This document shows positions 49,475 through 61,312 of a DNA stretch of 64,000 nucleotides, piece by piece; positions within the stretch are counted from its first letter, which is position 1, and each line of letters starts with the position of its first letter. A model generated the notes under the pieces. The model saw only the letters and a program-made list of their open reading frames with translations. It ran no database searches and had not been told where the DNA came from. The DNA comes from Panaeolus papilionaceus (lineage: Eukaryota; Basidiomycota; Agaricomycetes; Agaricales). A program made the translations under genes and the position numbers. The DNA lies in contig JADNRZ010000001.1 of the NCBI GenBank assembly GCA_015501605.1, forward strand, positions 1,364,001-1,428,000. The letters are read 5' to 3'.

Positions 49475-52400
49475 TCATGATGGTCCAAAGTTTCGACTCT
49501 TGTCAGTGATGGCAGAAAGCATGCTCGACGCAGCCTTCAGCCGATTATCCTTCCCGCCAGTGCTACTTGAAGCGCCAACACCACCAGACGCAAGGAAGCC
49601 CTTTCGCGTTGGTACTCCGTTGGCTGCGGGCGCGGCGCCTTTGCCTCCTTTCGCAGTCGCCTTTGCGTGTCCAGTGATGGCAGACCCGCCAACAGATCTC
49701 GATGTCCCTCCAATTCTTGCTTTGCTAGCTTCTGTTGCAAGCCACCGCTTGCCCACATTCGAAATTCCGACTCCTGAAGCGGAGGACTTGTGGAATGCAG
49801 GACCCTTGGAAGGCACCACATGTTAGGGGTAGATCTCAGTAATATCGAGACAATTTGAATACGTACAAGTCCAGCATCCAGTTCCATGTCATCCAACGAC
49901 TCGGAACCCAACAAGCTTTTCTTCGGCGCGGGAGCTTGCTTCTTCAGTGCACTGACTCTCTTCACTTTGAGCGTTTGAGTATTCTCTTTCTGCTCTTCTT
50001 GTTTGTCAATCCACGTCACGTCCTCCATATCTTGCGTAGTGTCTTCAGGGAGCAGACCCAATCGCGCCTTTTCTTGGATTTCTTTCCTTAGTTGGTGGTA
50101 CGAGACAGGGCCGGGGGGAGGAGGCGCGTTTTCGTCAACGTACAATTCATTGTCGTCCTCATCCACATCCATGCGCTTGATGAGTCGCTGCCTGCCGCCA
50201 GAGTCAGAGTTGTCCTCCTGACCATCCATCGAGACATCGTCAGCGCGGGAAGTGGTACTGGTACTTGGTAGCAGATCGTCGAGCTGGCTTTCTTGCTTGA
50301 GATATCCGAATTCATCGTCGTTATCCCTCAGACTTTGATTATAAGTCTCCGCAAACGCGCGTGTAGCACCGTTTGTTTCTAAGAACGGGTTAACAACTAG
50401 TTTTCGTCAAAGGGCAACTTTTATACATACCCAAATCCCTGATATCTCCTCGTTCTTTAATTGCACCCTTCATCATCCTCCTTCTGGCTCTCTTATTGGC
50501 ATCATCCTCTTCATCGCTCTCATCACTATCGTCAATACCTAGACCTTTCCTTGTCCTCTTCCTCTTTTCTCCCCTCACGACTTCCTCGACGGTCTTTTGA
50601 ACTGCTTGGTCATCCAACTCGAGCTGCTCCTTGTACTTATCGTGGACTTGCTGAGCGGCCATGGTTTCATCATCCATTTGCTGATCGTCCACCAACTCTT
50701 CCAAAGTCGCATCTAGATCCTCGCCAGCCGCCTCATCCTCCTCCTCCCCTGTCATTCGTTTCTGCTTTCTGCCAATTCCGATGCCAAACATATCGTCGTC
50801 ATCCGACTCTGCAGCTTCGTCCTCAAAAAACTCCTTCGCGAGTTCCTTGCCCATGGCGCTCATCTCCTTCATTTTTCCTTTCCCTTTGTTCCTAGCACCG
50901 TGCATCAATGCTTCATATGCATTTGAAATCGCCCTTTCCTCGTCTTCACCATCCTTGTCGCTCGCTGAAGACCTTTTGCGCAATCTCCGGCGCCTTCCTG
51001 CAGAGGTGCCAGGGGAAGCAGTCAGCGAAGGGAAGGTAGAATAGAGATCAGGGCCAATGGAGCCAAGTGAAATTGTCCGCAGCGGTTGACGCTCAGAGGG
51101 TGACAAGAGATGGTCGTGGTCCCTGTAGCGCTGTGAATGCTGAGTGGGTGAAGGCTGGTAGATCTCGGGTGTGCCTATTTCCGGCCTCGTTTGCGTGAGG
51201 AATCTGCATGGCGGAATAAACGTAGATCAGATAAACCAGTTCATCATAACAGCTCCAAGATTGACATTTTGCCTTGAGAGGCAGGTGGCAGGAAGAGTCG
51301 TGTGGAAAGAGAGGGACCTACCCAAAATCATTAACATATACAGGTTTCTGCTTAGGTTGAGCCTTTGATGCTGCAGACCCAAGAACATCTTCCTGATCTT
51401 GCTCGACGATAGCCTGCGCCTTGTTGAGCTTGCTCACATTCACCTCATGCTGAAAGGCAGGCTTCAGCCCAACATCTTGCGTCAGATCTAGAGAACATGA
51501 TGGTCCTAAAGGATGCCCAATGCCCTGTGGAATACAGCAATTAACGCGATAGAAATATGTTAGTCATGATGAGGTATGAATCAGGAACAAGATTGAGAAT
51601 AAAGGTAACAAGCCAGCGAATACTCAAAAAATGTGCTGGCACGTCGGAACTCAGAAATATACCCTAAGAGGGAAATATGATGCGAGAAACGCACGAAAAC
51701 AGAACACTAAAAAAGGAGACAGGCAACATGATTAAGCTCACCTCTGCAATCCGACCTTTTTGCCTACTTGAACGCTCACTTGCGCCAGGCGATTCAAATA
51801 GATCAGTAAATCCAGGCTCCAGCAACGGTGCAGCCGCAAACTGCTGCGTAGGACCCGGAAAATCTAAGGCACAGCTCAATCCCTCGCCACTCTGAGAGAA
51901 TTGTGAGAACCCGCCAAATCCCTCATCAGCTACTTTTCCCTTGCCCTTGAGGCTAAACACAGGCTTAAGTGTGGGTTCTGGGACCAAAGTGCTGGGAAGG
52001 GGAGACGCTTGTTGCAGTTTCGCTGCAAATGACTGACCAGGTCGGACAGGGGATCCAAAGGGAGAGTCATCCGTAAGATCTCTGAATGGCACACGCTCTG
52101 TGTCCAAGCTGAGAGGGTGGTCCCCTGGTCTTCCTCGAGCACCCCAGTTGCGAGGAGGAAGGTCGGGAGAGAGGGTTGCAGCTCGATGGTTCCCTAGTGA
52201 GCCATCAGGAGTACCGGTGATCACGCTGCGCCTTGTCATAATTGCGTTCTCCTTGTCTTCGTCACGATCGTACACGAGGTTACCGTCATTCTCCTTGTCA
52301 CCCTCGTCTTCTGCAGGTGAAAGTGAACGGGTAGAATTTCGATGAGTAGGGGGTTGAGGGGGCAGATTCTCGTCATTTGGTTCCTCTTCAGAATCGGATT

Positions 52401-54425
52401 CGATGAGGACCTTTCTAGCTGCCTTGGTCTTGACAGTGACTAGTTCTTCCGCGTCGTCTTCCAGCATGGGAGTGCCATTCTCAGCGAAACTCCTGTTCTC
52501 GTCGTTTTCCACTTCCATTTCATCCTCTTCGTGATCTGAAGCTTCTGGCGATGCAGACCCTCGAAGTGGTGGCTCCCAGTCCACATCCTCTGGATCCTCT
52601 TCGTCGTTGGTCCCAATTTCCATCCTCGCAGTCTCTCGGGTATCTGCCGCCTTCAGACGCTTCTCGGCAATTTCTTTGACAGCAGCTTGAAATCCCTTTG
52701 GGTTCTCTTGTACGTTCGACCTCAGCTGTCCACCATGTTTTTCGTATTCCTGCATTTTCTTCTTCTTCATCTCAAGAGCATCTTGCTGAGCCATTATAGC
52801 CATAACTTGGTTCAGGGTCTGCTGATCGGGTTCCGACTTCAAAATGGCCTCCAACTTTACCCGGGGATCGTTGATCGAAAAATTCAATGCTGCTTTCTTT
52901 GCTGGTACCCTGGCTAGCTGATTTTGTTGCTTTCGAATGGTGGATACACGGGGTTTCTTAGCCGATTCAATGACAACCTTCACAGAAGTCGGCTTGTCCT
53001 GAATAAGTAAGTCGTCGTCGTCGTCTGGTGCGTGCTGTTTTGATGCTACGAGTGCTCGCTTCTTTGCTTCAAGCAGGTCCCCCCGACGGGTGTTCGTCTT
53101 TTTCCCTATCAATTCCGCAACTTCTGGTAGGTCGTCGTCATCGTCAAGAAGGACAGCAATGTCCTTCTTGGGCTGAGCAGGTGTCGTCACATGCTTTGGA
53201 GATGTTGGTGGCGACGAAAACGAGCTAATAGGGTCCTCCTCAGCCTGAGCCAAGGCATCAGGCTCGTTCGAGTTTATCAGACTTCACGACGACATGGTTA
53301 GCTCAAGTAAATGAAATAAATGAAGCGCATACACTCGCTCTATCAATGATTTGATAGTGAACTTGCTGCTACTGTTACTGCGAGGAAGGCTCACATCGGT
53401 TGATGCAGCTATCCTGCCTCTCTCCTTCGCAAGTTCTGATCGATCTTTCTTGGTTGGTGCCTAAGCAGAGTGGATTAGGTGATTAAAACCGTCTCGTATG
53501 AGTTATATCGAATGCCTACCTTAATCTTCTTCTTAACTTTTTCAAGACTTTTATTCAAGTCATCGGACAGATCCAAAGGCTGCACGTTGGCGCGACTTAG
53601 AGACTTGGTCATACGCTTCTGCATGACCATCGCTGGCAGTTCCTCGTCGTCTGAAGTAGGTCGAGTCGAAGGTGATCGGTTTTGAGAATTGGGAGTATTG
53701 GTGAAAACGTTTGCATTTCTAGGTGACGGGTCGGAAGAAAATGAAAGGGAGTTTGTTGAAGGGTCCTTTGTCAATTCCTCTTCATCTGAATCAATAACCG
53801 CAACAGTTCTGCCTTTCCGTTTTAAGCGAGACTGCAGTGGCTTTGAAAGGGACTGTGACTGTGAACCACTTGGCGAGGTTGGATGTGACGGAGGGTTGGT
53901 AGCAAAAATATCATTGACCTCCAATGGTGGAGCCATGTCACCGTGACGAGGTTCCATATTTGGCTGCATCCGCTCAGTGCTAGCGGAATCGAGCAAGAGA
54001 GTAGCGCTTCCAAAAGTCAGCGCCTTCGGGGCGTCACGTAGACCAGGCCCTGATTCATCTTCATCGCTGTCTTGATTTACTTCGTCCAACTTCTTCCTCC
54101 ATGCAAACTGAAATTTCCCGGATGGTTTACTGGAGGATGAACCTTCACTTGCCGAGGAATCATAACCGATATCAACTGGTGAACTAGGAGGCACAGAATC
54201 CGAGAGACCAGGAGGCGCTGTTTTATGAACGCTTCCTCCAAGAGATGAGTGAGCTTGTGAGCTGGAAAGCGACGTGTCGGCGTCGTCAGTTACTGGTGGA
54301 TCGTCGCGTTTACGACCATATGTACGTGGAGCGCGTCTGATATGGGCGAGATCGTCAGATTCTTGAGTAGGAGATGAATTTGTCGTAGAGTCTGCAACCA
54401 GAGAATCATCCTTTACTACTGGCAT
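49475..54425 (-). CDS. MRC1: MRC1/claspin-like S-phase checkpoint mediator
   Basis: Mrc1 travels with the replisome, passes the stalled-fork signal to the checkpoint kinase and supports fork speed. The start ATG (54423-54425) gives MPVVKDDSLVADSTTN. The protein is very long, acidic and Ser-rich, with SQ/TQ sites (for example SSPTQES, SQSQSL, PTQQFAA). It also has charged helical segments (KKKKMQEYEKHGGQL, AAVKEIAEKRLKAADTRE) and the EFFEDEAAESDDDDMFGIG to LDATLEELVDD block that fits the MRC1-like domain. The C terminus (FHKSSASGVGISNVGK, LSAITDKSRNFGPS) is conserved-looking. It has several introns. MCB/SCB-like sites lie about 100-130 bp upstream, as expected for a G1/S gene. Identification rests on composition and the acidic domain; the family diverges strongly. 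Confidence 0.75.
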
Positions 54426-54840
54426 GACTGGTAAAGCGTAGAAAGTAAAGAAGCAACAATTCAGACGCGCTGTCCGTAAGCCTGGGAGAGCGTGACACAA
54501 TCTGCTCTGTAACATTTGTGACGTTTCGCGTTTTCTGATCAACGCGACACGCGTTTCGCACATGCCGGCAACTTGAGACACAGCTTACTTAAAAAATCTA
54601 TTTCTTTCATTATTATGCTAAGAGCAATAAGAGAGATGTACGTATGCCCTGCACATTTGTTCGCTTTGTTTACATCTGTAATGTGTAATGGGACCATGTA
54701 ACATCCTAGAACATGCTCCTCCTGAGCCCTAACCCCTATCGTTTTGGCTCTGCCTGCGATCCATTACGCCTAGTTCTGAAGCGACTTTCAGACACGTATA
54801 CAGAGCTGCACAGGTACTTGTCATGAGCTTACATTTATTT
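54426..54840. promoter_or_regulatory. MRC1 promoter with G1/S-type elements
   Basis: In the 415 bp between MRC1 and the NTF2-like gene, TTTCGCG (54524-54530, the reverse of the SCB-type CGCGAAA), AACGCGA (54541-54547) and ACGCGT (54549-54554, the MluI cell-cycle box) cluster within 31 bp, followed by a further TTTCGC. They lie about 100-130 bp before the ATG. Confidence 0.55.
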
Positions 54841-55302
54841 TCAATCACCCGATACCACCAATTCCCCTCTTCGAGCCAGATAGGCTGCTCCAGAGTCTCC
54901 CCACACCTGATATCGCACAACCTTGCTTTCATCATCAAAATCAAGCGTATATGTGAACACTTCATCCCAAGACTGCCCGGTATTGAGCCACGTAAAAGTT
55001 CCTGTCCCTTTTACCGAGACTTTCTTCACGTCCGTATCGACAGAATACTCTGAAAATTGGATATCATCGTATGACAAGCATGACCCAATGATGTCAAAGT
55101 ATTTGCGGACTCCCGATCTGCCAACAAACAGCTGTCCTAAGAATGGTGCCAGTATAGGCTTTCCGTACTCTATCGCCGAGATCTCGTAGATCGAAGAAAA
55201 TAGCTCGAGAATAGTGTCAACATCTTTCTTTTGAGCAAATGCGTCGCAAAATGTTTGAGCCGAAGTAAGTAATGCGCCTCTCGGGGTTGAACTACTGGAC
55301 AT
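54841..55302 (-). CDS. NTF2-like / SnoaL-like domain protein
   Basis: A single-exon gene of 153 residues from ATG 55302 (MSSSSTPRGALLTSAQ) to the stop at 54841. An upstream in-frame extension lacks an ATG. The first half gives helices (TFCDAFAQKKDVDTILELF), then a beta-rich region (ISAIEYGKPILAPFLGQLFVG, GRSGVRKYFDIIG, VKGTGTFTWLNTGQSWDEVF, YTLDFDDESKVVRYQVW). That pattern is typical of the cone-shaped NTF2-like fold shared by SnoaL, ketosteroid isomerases and unrelated small proteins. No catalytic residue can be assigned. A heat-shock-type palindrome lies 270 bp upstream. Confidence 0.75.
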   Translation of the reverse strand: MSSSSTPRGALLTSAQTFCDAFAQKKDVDTILELFSSIYEISAIEYGKPILAPFLGQLFVGRSGVRKYFDIIGSCLSYDDIQFSEYSVDTDVKKVSVKGTGTFTWLNTGQSWDEVFTYTLDFDDESKVVRYQVWGDSGAAYLARRGELVVSGD

Positions 55303-56723
55303 AGTGGGGGGAAATGAGAACGCTGTACTTTTAGTTTTGTCTGTCAAGGTGCTCGCTCCTAGACTGACGTCACTGCGTCCTTGGACATGGATGTTATTAG
55401 ATCCTCTGGGTCACATTACGGAACCCGCATACCTAATAGCATTCAGCACAATGAGTATAAATCACAGTTGACCGCGGAACACCGCTGCTCGTGGCAAATG
55501 TGCGACAATGTTGGAACGGGGACAATGCGGTGTGCCCAGAGTCATATATCTGTCTATTACTGTAGCACTCTCACTAGAATGTTCATTGTCGAACATTCTA
55601 GCCCAGAAACAAGCAGAGGGGTTGTTCGCGGGTAATCCCTTGTACAGACGTCCTTATCTATTGAACGTCCGAACGCATGAGCCTCTCTGTTTCAGCGTGG
55701 TTGTAATAACCCCTAGCACTATCCGTGGTCTCCACATCCCCGGGTTCTCATGACCCAGATGCTTGGCCAATCCACTTCGCGCTGGGCCTCGGGGGATCTT
55801 CTTAATATTTTCTCAGCAATCAGTCAGAGGAAATGACCGAACCTTACTTTTCCAGACGAATTTCCATACCCGCGAACTTTATTGACCACACTTGCTTACA
55901 AACACTTGCTGGTATTCAGTACATATTGAGTATATATAAAAGATTCCTCGGTACAAATCTGAGCCACAAGTGGGATTTCAACTGTTGTATCGATCGTCGA
56001 GCTTACTGTCAGGTTCCAGCACCCTTTTAATTAATCATAGGCGAGCCTCAAGCTGAAACACCCCTTTGATCAATCGAGCCCATGTTCCCCTCCGAGCCAC
56101 TGGCACCGTGACAGACTTATGAACAAGACGTTGGCACTTTTCGAAGCAAAATTTTTCTGTGGCTGCAATGATATAGGCAGATAAACCTATATATTTGCAT
56201 GCTGGATATTCAGTTACAGGTATGGGGTGGTGGTCTCCTACTTTTGTTTACTTCCATGGTGATGACGACATAGACATCTGCCACGAACGACGTTTACCTT
56301 TTTGGGCATGAATTGATGCATCCTTCTCAGCGCTTACCAGATACCCCCGCTTTTTTAGAGCCATTAAACGACTTTAATGACCGCTACAAGCGTTACGATT
56401 ATATGAAGCAGACAATGTAGCAGGCGCAGCACATTCGCAGTCCACGCTTAATTACGCTGGCGTATTAGTACCGTTATAACGACTTCCCGACTCATCATCA
56501 TGTCGCTCAAAGGCCCTGTCTTACTGGGACGCGATGATAGCTCATTTATATTATCACCATTGTTCCGCTTGCAAAGTTCATTCACACAAGTTACCAATAC
56601 AAGCGATCACCTGTTTTTTTGGTCAGGTCACAATGGCAGCCATGATTCATTAACTTCTACAGGTTAACGTTACAAACTTGAAAAAACGGAAGTATTGAGT
56701 CCTTGCTGAACGAAATCCATATC
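55303..56723. other. Intergenic region with HSE-like inverted repeat
   Basis: About 1.4 kb, with no supported gene. It holds the promoter of the NTF2-like gene (minus) and the 3' side of the flavoenzyme gene. A perfect inverted repeat lies at 55574-55601. Confidence 0.45.
55574..55601. promoter_or_regulatory. Perfect 11-bp inverted repeat containing two GAAnnTTC units
   Basis: The arms CTAGAATGTTC and GAACATTCTAG are separated by six bases. Each arm holds a GAAnnTTC pair, the binding core of heat-shock factor. The site is 272-299 bp upstream of the NTF2-like ATG. Confidence 0.5.
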
Positions 56724-58513
56724 TCACGCAGGCACAATCGGGAACCACTTGTTAAATATGTTACGGGGGTCATAACGCTTCTTGATTGCCTGTAGCCTAG
56801 GGTAGTTGTCTCCGAAACTGAGCCTGGCCTTGTCGTATGTTACATCGGTACCAGATGCATCAGGATCTACGCGAAACAACATGTAAAAACGTTTCATTTC
56901 TTCGAGGATCGGATCATATATCACTTACCATAATTCGTGTAGCCCAGAATTTCCGTGTCACTCATATTCTGGCCGCCAACAATGATGTTACAGAGGTCAT
57001 GAGCAAAGGCCCTGGCTTCGTCATTACGGTCTACCAACGGGTCCCAGTTCAGCACTACTGCGACATTGAGTGCTTCTTCTCTGCGGAACGCAGTCTCTTC
57101 TGGTGCCACGGAGTTGATTTTCGTTAATGGGAAGTACTCATATAGAACACCTCCTTGGAAATGCCCAGTCTGTAGAATTTCGACGACTCTGTCATAAGCC
57201 TTCTTGATGGACGTATAATCAGGCTTTTTGTGAGCCACACCCTTCATGTATACGCCTCTACCGGGACCAGCAACTGGGTTCTGTAGAGCAACATAAGTCA
57301 CATTCTAGGAAGGATTCTGGGGTGTAAATGCCGACCTGCATGGTATTGACTTCTTCGTAAGGGATCTCCTTGGTTAGATCAAGCATGGGACCTGTCACCA
57401 CCACCACAGGGTTAGTTTACGTCTCTTCCGTCTATAGGGAAGTGTCCTGCCTATATCAAGGAAATTCTTGTACGCGTTCCTTCCCTCGGAGTCACTTCCG
57501 TTATAAAACACAAGGAGAACAATCAAGGGCTGGAAATGACATCAGTAATACGTATTTGAAGTGATAAAACTAATACGTTTACCTTGCCATCAGGTCCTAC
57601 GGTCAGACTTTGGATCATCCCTTCCCTTTCACCGGCAGATGCAAACCAGTTTATGGTAGCCTGGACGATGCTTTCGAGTTTATCCGGCGAATAAAGCAAA
57701 AGACCAGCATAGACCTTCGAACGTTGGGGGTGAAGTTGAAGAACGAACTCGGTTACGACGCCAAAGTTGCCACCTGCGCCTCGGATAGCAAAAAATAGGT
57801 CTGGATTTTCGGTCTTGCTAGCCGTTACCATATCGCCGTCTGCCGTGACAATCTTGGCCTGGAAAATGGATGATCAGCGTTGTGGTACAAAAAATCAGTG
57901 GCAGAAGATGGTGTCTACCTGCACCAGGTTATCAATGGCCAACCCATACGACGCACTGAGATATCCAAATCCTCCTCCGAGAATCAGGCTATAGATAACG
58001 AGTGAACTAGGAGAGGCTTGACTCAGGAATGAAGACAACTGACCCTCCCACACCAGTCTAATCGCTGTGAGTTGCAATGCACCGTTAATAAAACGATTGA
58101 AGACCTACATGGTTAACGGTGCCGCCGACTGTGGCCAGCCCATACTCCATCGCGGCCTTATCTACTGCTTCCCAGACTGCCCCACCTCCAACGGCTGCAG
58201 TCTTCGTCTGCGGGTTAACAATGGCTTTGTTCATATGACGAGACAAATCTATAACGAGACCGTCTTGCACAGATGATGCACCTGAGGGGCTATGACCCCC
58301 TCCCCGGACAGCGACAGAAAGGTTGTTAACTTTGGCAAATTTGAGCGCGTCTGCAACGTCCTCATCCGATTTGACAAAGACGATGACTTTAGCTCTCCTT
58401 TGAGCATTCGTGGCCCATCGAGCAATAGATTTTTCATAATCAACACTCTCTGGTGTGACAACATCTCCCTGGACGTTGCTTATAAGAGTGGCTATGTTGA
58501 GATCAGTAGACAT
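56724..58513 (-). CDS. FAD-dependent oxidoreductase, berberine-bridge-enzyme type
   Basis: A flavoprotein with a PCMH-type FAD domain. MSTDLNIATLISNVQGDV is followed by YEKSIARWATNAQRRAKVI, the FAD-binding block VRGGGHSPSG (the His is the usual 8-alpha covalent FAD attachment), and GGAVWEAVDKAAMEYGL. After two introns comes NHTGVGGLILGGGFGYLSASYGLAIDN. FAIRGAGGNFGVVTEF marks the substrate-domain junction. The BBE C-terminal block ends YPRLQAIKKRYDPRNIF. There is no signal peptide at the chosen ATG (58513). An upstream in-frame ATG at 58657 would add 48 residues. No CxxV-type second FAD-linking cysteine is seen. The substrate is unknown; these enzymes oxidise alcohols, sugars or alkaloids. Confidence 0.85.
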
Positions 58514-59811
58514 GATGATCAGAGAGGAGGGAAGTAAAGGATTTAAGATATTGAGATAGATGGGAATTTGGAAGTCTTTGGGTGGGATGCTGATAGGAAC
58601 TCGTACACACTTCTGGCAGGGTTCACAAGAGGATATTAAATTCCATAAAGTAGTCATAATATATGACGAATTCTCTTGAATATCTGAGTCAGCCTTCTAA
58701 CTTCCTATGTTCAAGTTTGTGCCGGAAGCACTTTTGATGGTGCGGAAAAAGTGCGATTCATTTGAGCTTGGTTTAGGGATAAAGTAGTTCCCGAATAGCA
58801 CAATAGAACACAAAGTCACTTTGAAGTTCGAATCTGACCGCATCTTAGAAATTAGGAACAGGTTGCTTTGCAGGATTGTAAGTTGTGGAGAGAAGAACAG
58901 ATTACCATCATTGCTCCCCAGAATGCTCCGGCAATGCACCCCCTGAGAACTTATTTCCCTATTTGCTTGATGTTAAGGCGGAGTTCGAGCGTCTATAGAA
59001 ATATCTGAGGTTTACACTCATAGTTAAGTACTGGTACGGATCCGAGTATTTTAAGGTCAAAAACAAGCCGAGCCCGACCTACATTTAACCATTATGTTTC
59101 TGATTCTGTGTGCGATCATACCTACATCTAGTTATTCCTTGAGCCCTGACCTTCAGTCATCCTGTGCTCTCCACATGTTTTACGTGAGGCTCACCCCCAG
59201 ATCTCGGATGCATGAGGCTTTCATTCCGGAATCCTAGTTCAGAAAGGTTCGTTGTGCTTCACTTCTATTGAGTTCTATCTTACTGAGCTATTTACACACA
59301 TTTATGTAGTTCACATACGAATGCCAATGTGCACCACTGGCACCTGTGGCATATGCCACTCTTCAGAACGGCCGCCTGCAGCACCTCTGTTGCTCGTTGT
59401 GCATGTGAACAGAACATTCCTTTAACAATTCAAACAGGAAGTCATGAAGGCGTTTCTCTCTGGATCGATTTCCTTCTTCAGACGTGTTCTGCCAATCAAT
59501 TCCTGTAAGCTCACGGAGACAAAGCTTTGGTTGTTGCTGCTGTGACATCATGGCGAACCGCTGTCAGGATCCGGGCACAGTATGAGGAGCGAGTTCGGTC
59601 AATCGACTTTGTTGATGCAAATCTATGAACCACTCACAATCGTTTTGTTTACCGTCCCTTTCAATTCAATCTGTGGCTGACCTTGCCTTGAGGACCCAGG
59701 TTTGTGTGGCATCACCTCATTGTAGCCACTACTACTGCGTATATAACCCTCTTGAACGTGAATTATTTCCAATCCCCTCGGTTTATTCGTTTGCTTTCAT
59801 CCTATTCTACA
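58514..59811. other. Intergenic region with TATA box and a palindrome
   Basis: About 1.3 kb. A perfect 14-bp palindrome, GTGGCATATGCCAC, lies at 59346-59359. TATATAA at 59740-59746 lies 66-72 bp before the ATG at 59812 and is a good TATA box. I see no supported gene. Confidence 0.4.
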
Positions 59812-60840
59812 ATGGCAATGGCTTACAGTCCTACCAACTACGACAACTATGTCGACCCATACATGGGCCGTTCTATGTCGAGGTCCATGTCCAGATCCAT
59901 GTCCAGGCGACAATCCATGGGTCACCCTTCAGTACCTTACACTCATTCAACATATCCTGAGGGCGTTGCTGGCAGCGAGGTACATTTAATTTTCTTTGAC
60001 GAATCACTTGATTTATTAAACTTTTTTTACAGTACCAACATCAGGCTAACTATCAAATGTATGGCTCAGCGAACAGTCATGGCAGCCACGGTAGCCATGG
60101 CTCAGTAGTACCCATGTCTCGTGCTATGTCTCGGCGGATGACTGGAGGTATGCAAAATGCGATCACTGTTGGTGAATTATATGACTAAACTTGCAGCAGG
60201 ATATGACATGTCCATGGACGACCAGTATTATGACGAGGGCAGGACTCCCGTCGATTACCACTCTTCAATGTCCAACCAGATGGTCATGCCACGAACTCGC
60301 CGTCATTCCACCGTCTCTTTTGCTCCGAGGCCACCAGCGCTTGATGCCTACCGCCACCCCAGCTCCATCCAGATCAAGTTCAAGCGAAAGGGTGGTTTCT
60401 CATCCGGTATTGGGCTCGACGAGGCCCAATCGCGCACTCGTCTTTCGGGCAATGATGCGTACAGCTATCACGACTTGCATGCCGATAGTCGCAAGAAAAT
60501 CTTCCTTAAAGTCAAGGTAGGCTCACCTTCCTTTCTCCCTGATTATTCATTTTAATTCCTTCACCCCTCCAGTGGACGGGCTATCCTTCTCTCACATACG
60601 AAATTCCCCTGGAAGGGTATGACGGACGTGTAGATCTATCGACATTAGCAAGGAGGGTATCTAGAGCATGCGTGCATTACCTTCAGGTATACTTTTACGT
60701 CCAAATGTTGTCCTCAGTCTTGTACTAATTATTTAATTCCACAGGCAAACGTTATCCCGATTGTCTGGGACCGAGTACAACTGCACCATTTGGAGGAGGT
60801 TTCTTACGGTGTCTGGCAACCCATGCTCTCTACACGTTGA
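59812..60840 (+). CDS. Basidiomycete-type protein with SMSR repeats, unknown (DUF6741-like)
   Basis: Exons begin at 59812 and join after GSE, GG, VK and LQ, ending at TGA 60838-60840. The N terminus has Ser-Met-Ser-Arg repeats (near 59870-59915), a His/Gly/Ser repeat (SHGSHGS) and then PRTRRHSTVSFAPRP. The C-terminal half looks folded: IQIKFKRKGGFSSGI, DEAQSRTRLSGNDAY, YHDLHADSRKKIFLKVKW, LTYEIPL, VHYLQANVIPIVWDRVQL and VSYGVWQPML. From memory this block resembles the basidiomycete domain DUF6741, but I cannot check. It has no known function, no signal peptide and no membrane segment. A TATA box lies 66-72 bp upstream. Confidence 0.65.
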
Positions 60841-61312
60841 TCGTGCGGCTCGTTCCCGCGTCCTTTCGTTTCAAAACAACACATATGCCCCACGTCGCGC
60901 CCTAAAACATCACCATGGATTTATGCCTTATTTCGGCGTCCAGCCCAGGGACTATGTTTCAAACTCATTTATTAATTTACTACATCACGACCTTTTCACG
61001 TTCCTGATATCTTTTCGTTTCACATTCCTCTGGAAGATTCCTTCCCTCAAAATTCATAGCCCGATTGTAGCCCGGATAAAAGCTAAACAACAGGTTGAGA
61101 GGGTTGATGACACAGGTTCGAAGGGAGCTGCAGACTGCGTTCTTCCTGGTTGTGTGCACGATGTTTGTGTTAAATTATCTGGATTATCTACATAAATAAA
61201 TTGAATAATAATGTATACTGCTGTTCAAATGAAGTTAAAGTCATGCAACGATTTAATAGGTATTAATCATTGAAGTTTCTAGTCATCTAAACACTTGCCC
61301 CATTGTCGAGCA
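60841..61312. other. Convergent intergenic region
   Basis: About 470 bp between two convergent stops. An open frame runs on from the previous gene's last exon region, but it reads a different frame and lacks support. A/T-rich 3'UTRs are expected here. Confidence 0.4.

Noticed and set aside
54426..54581. In-frame upstream extension of MRC1
   Set aside because: It would overlap the cell-cycle box cluster and reads as Cys/Arg-rich chance sequence.
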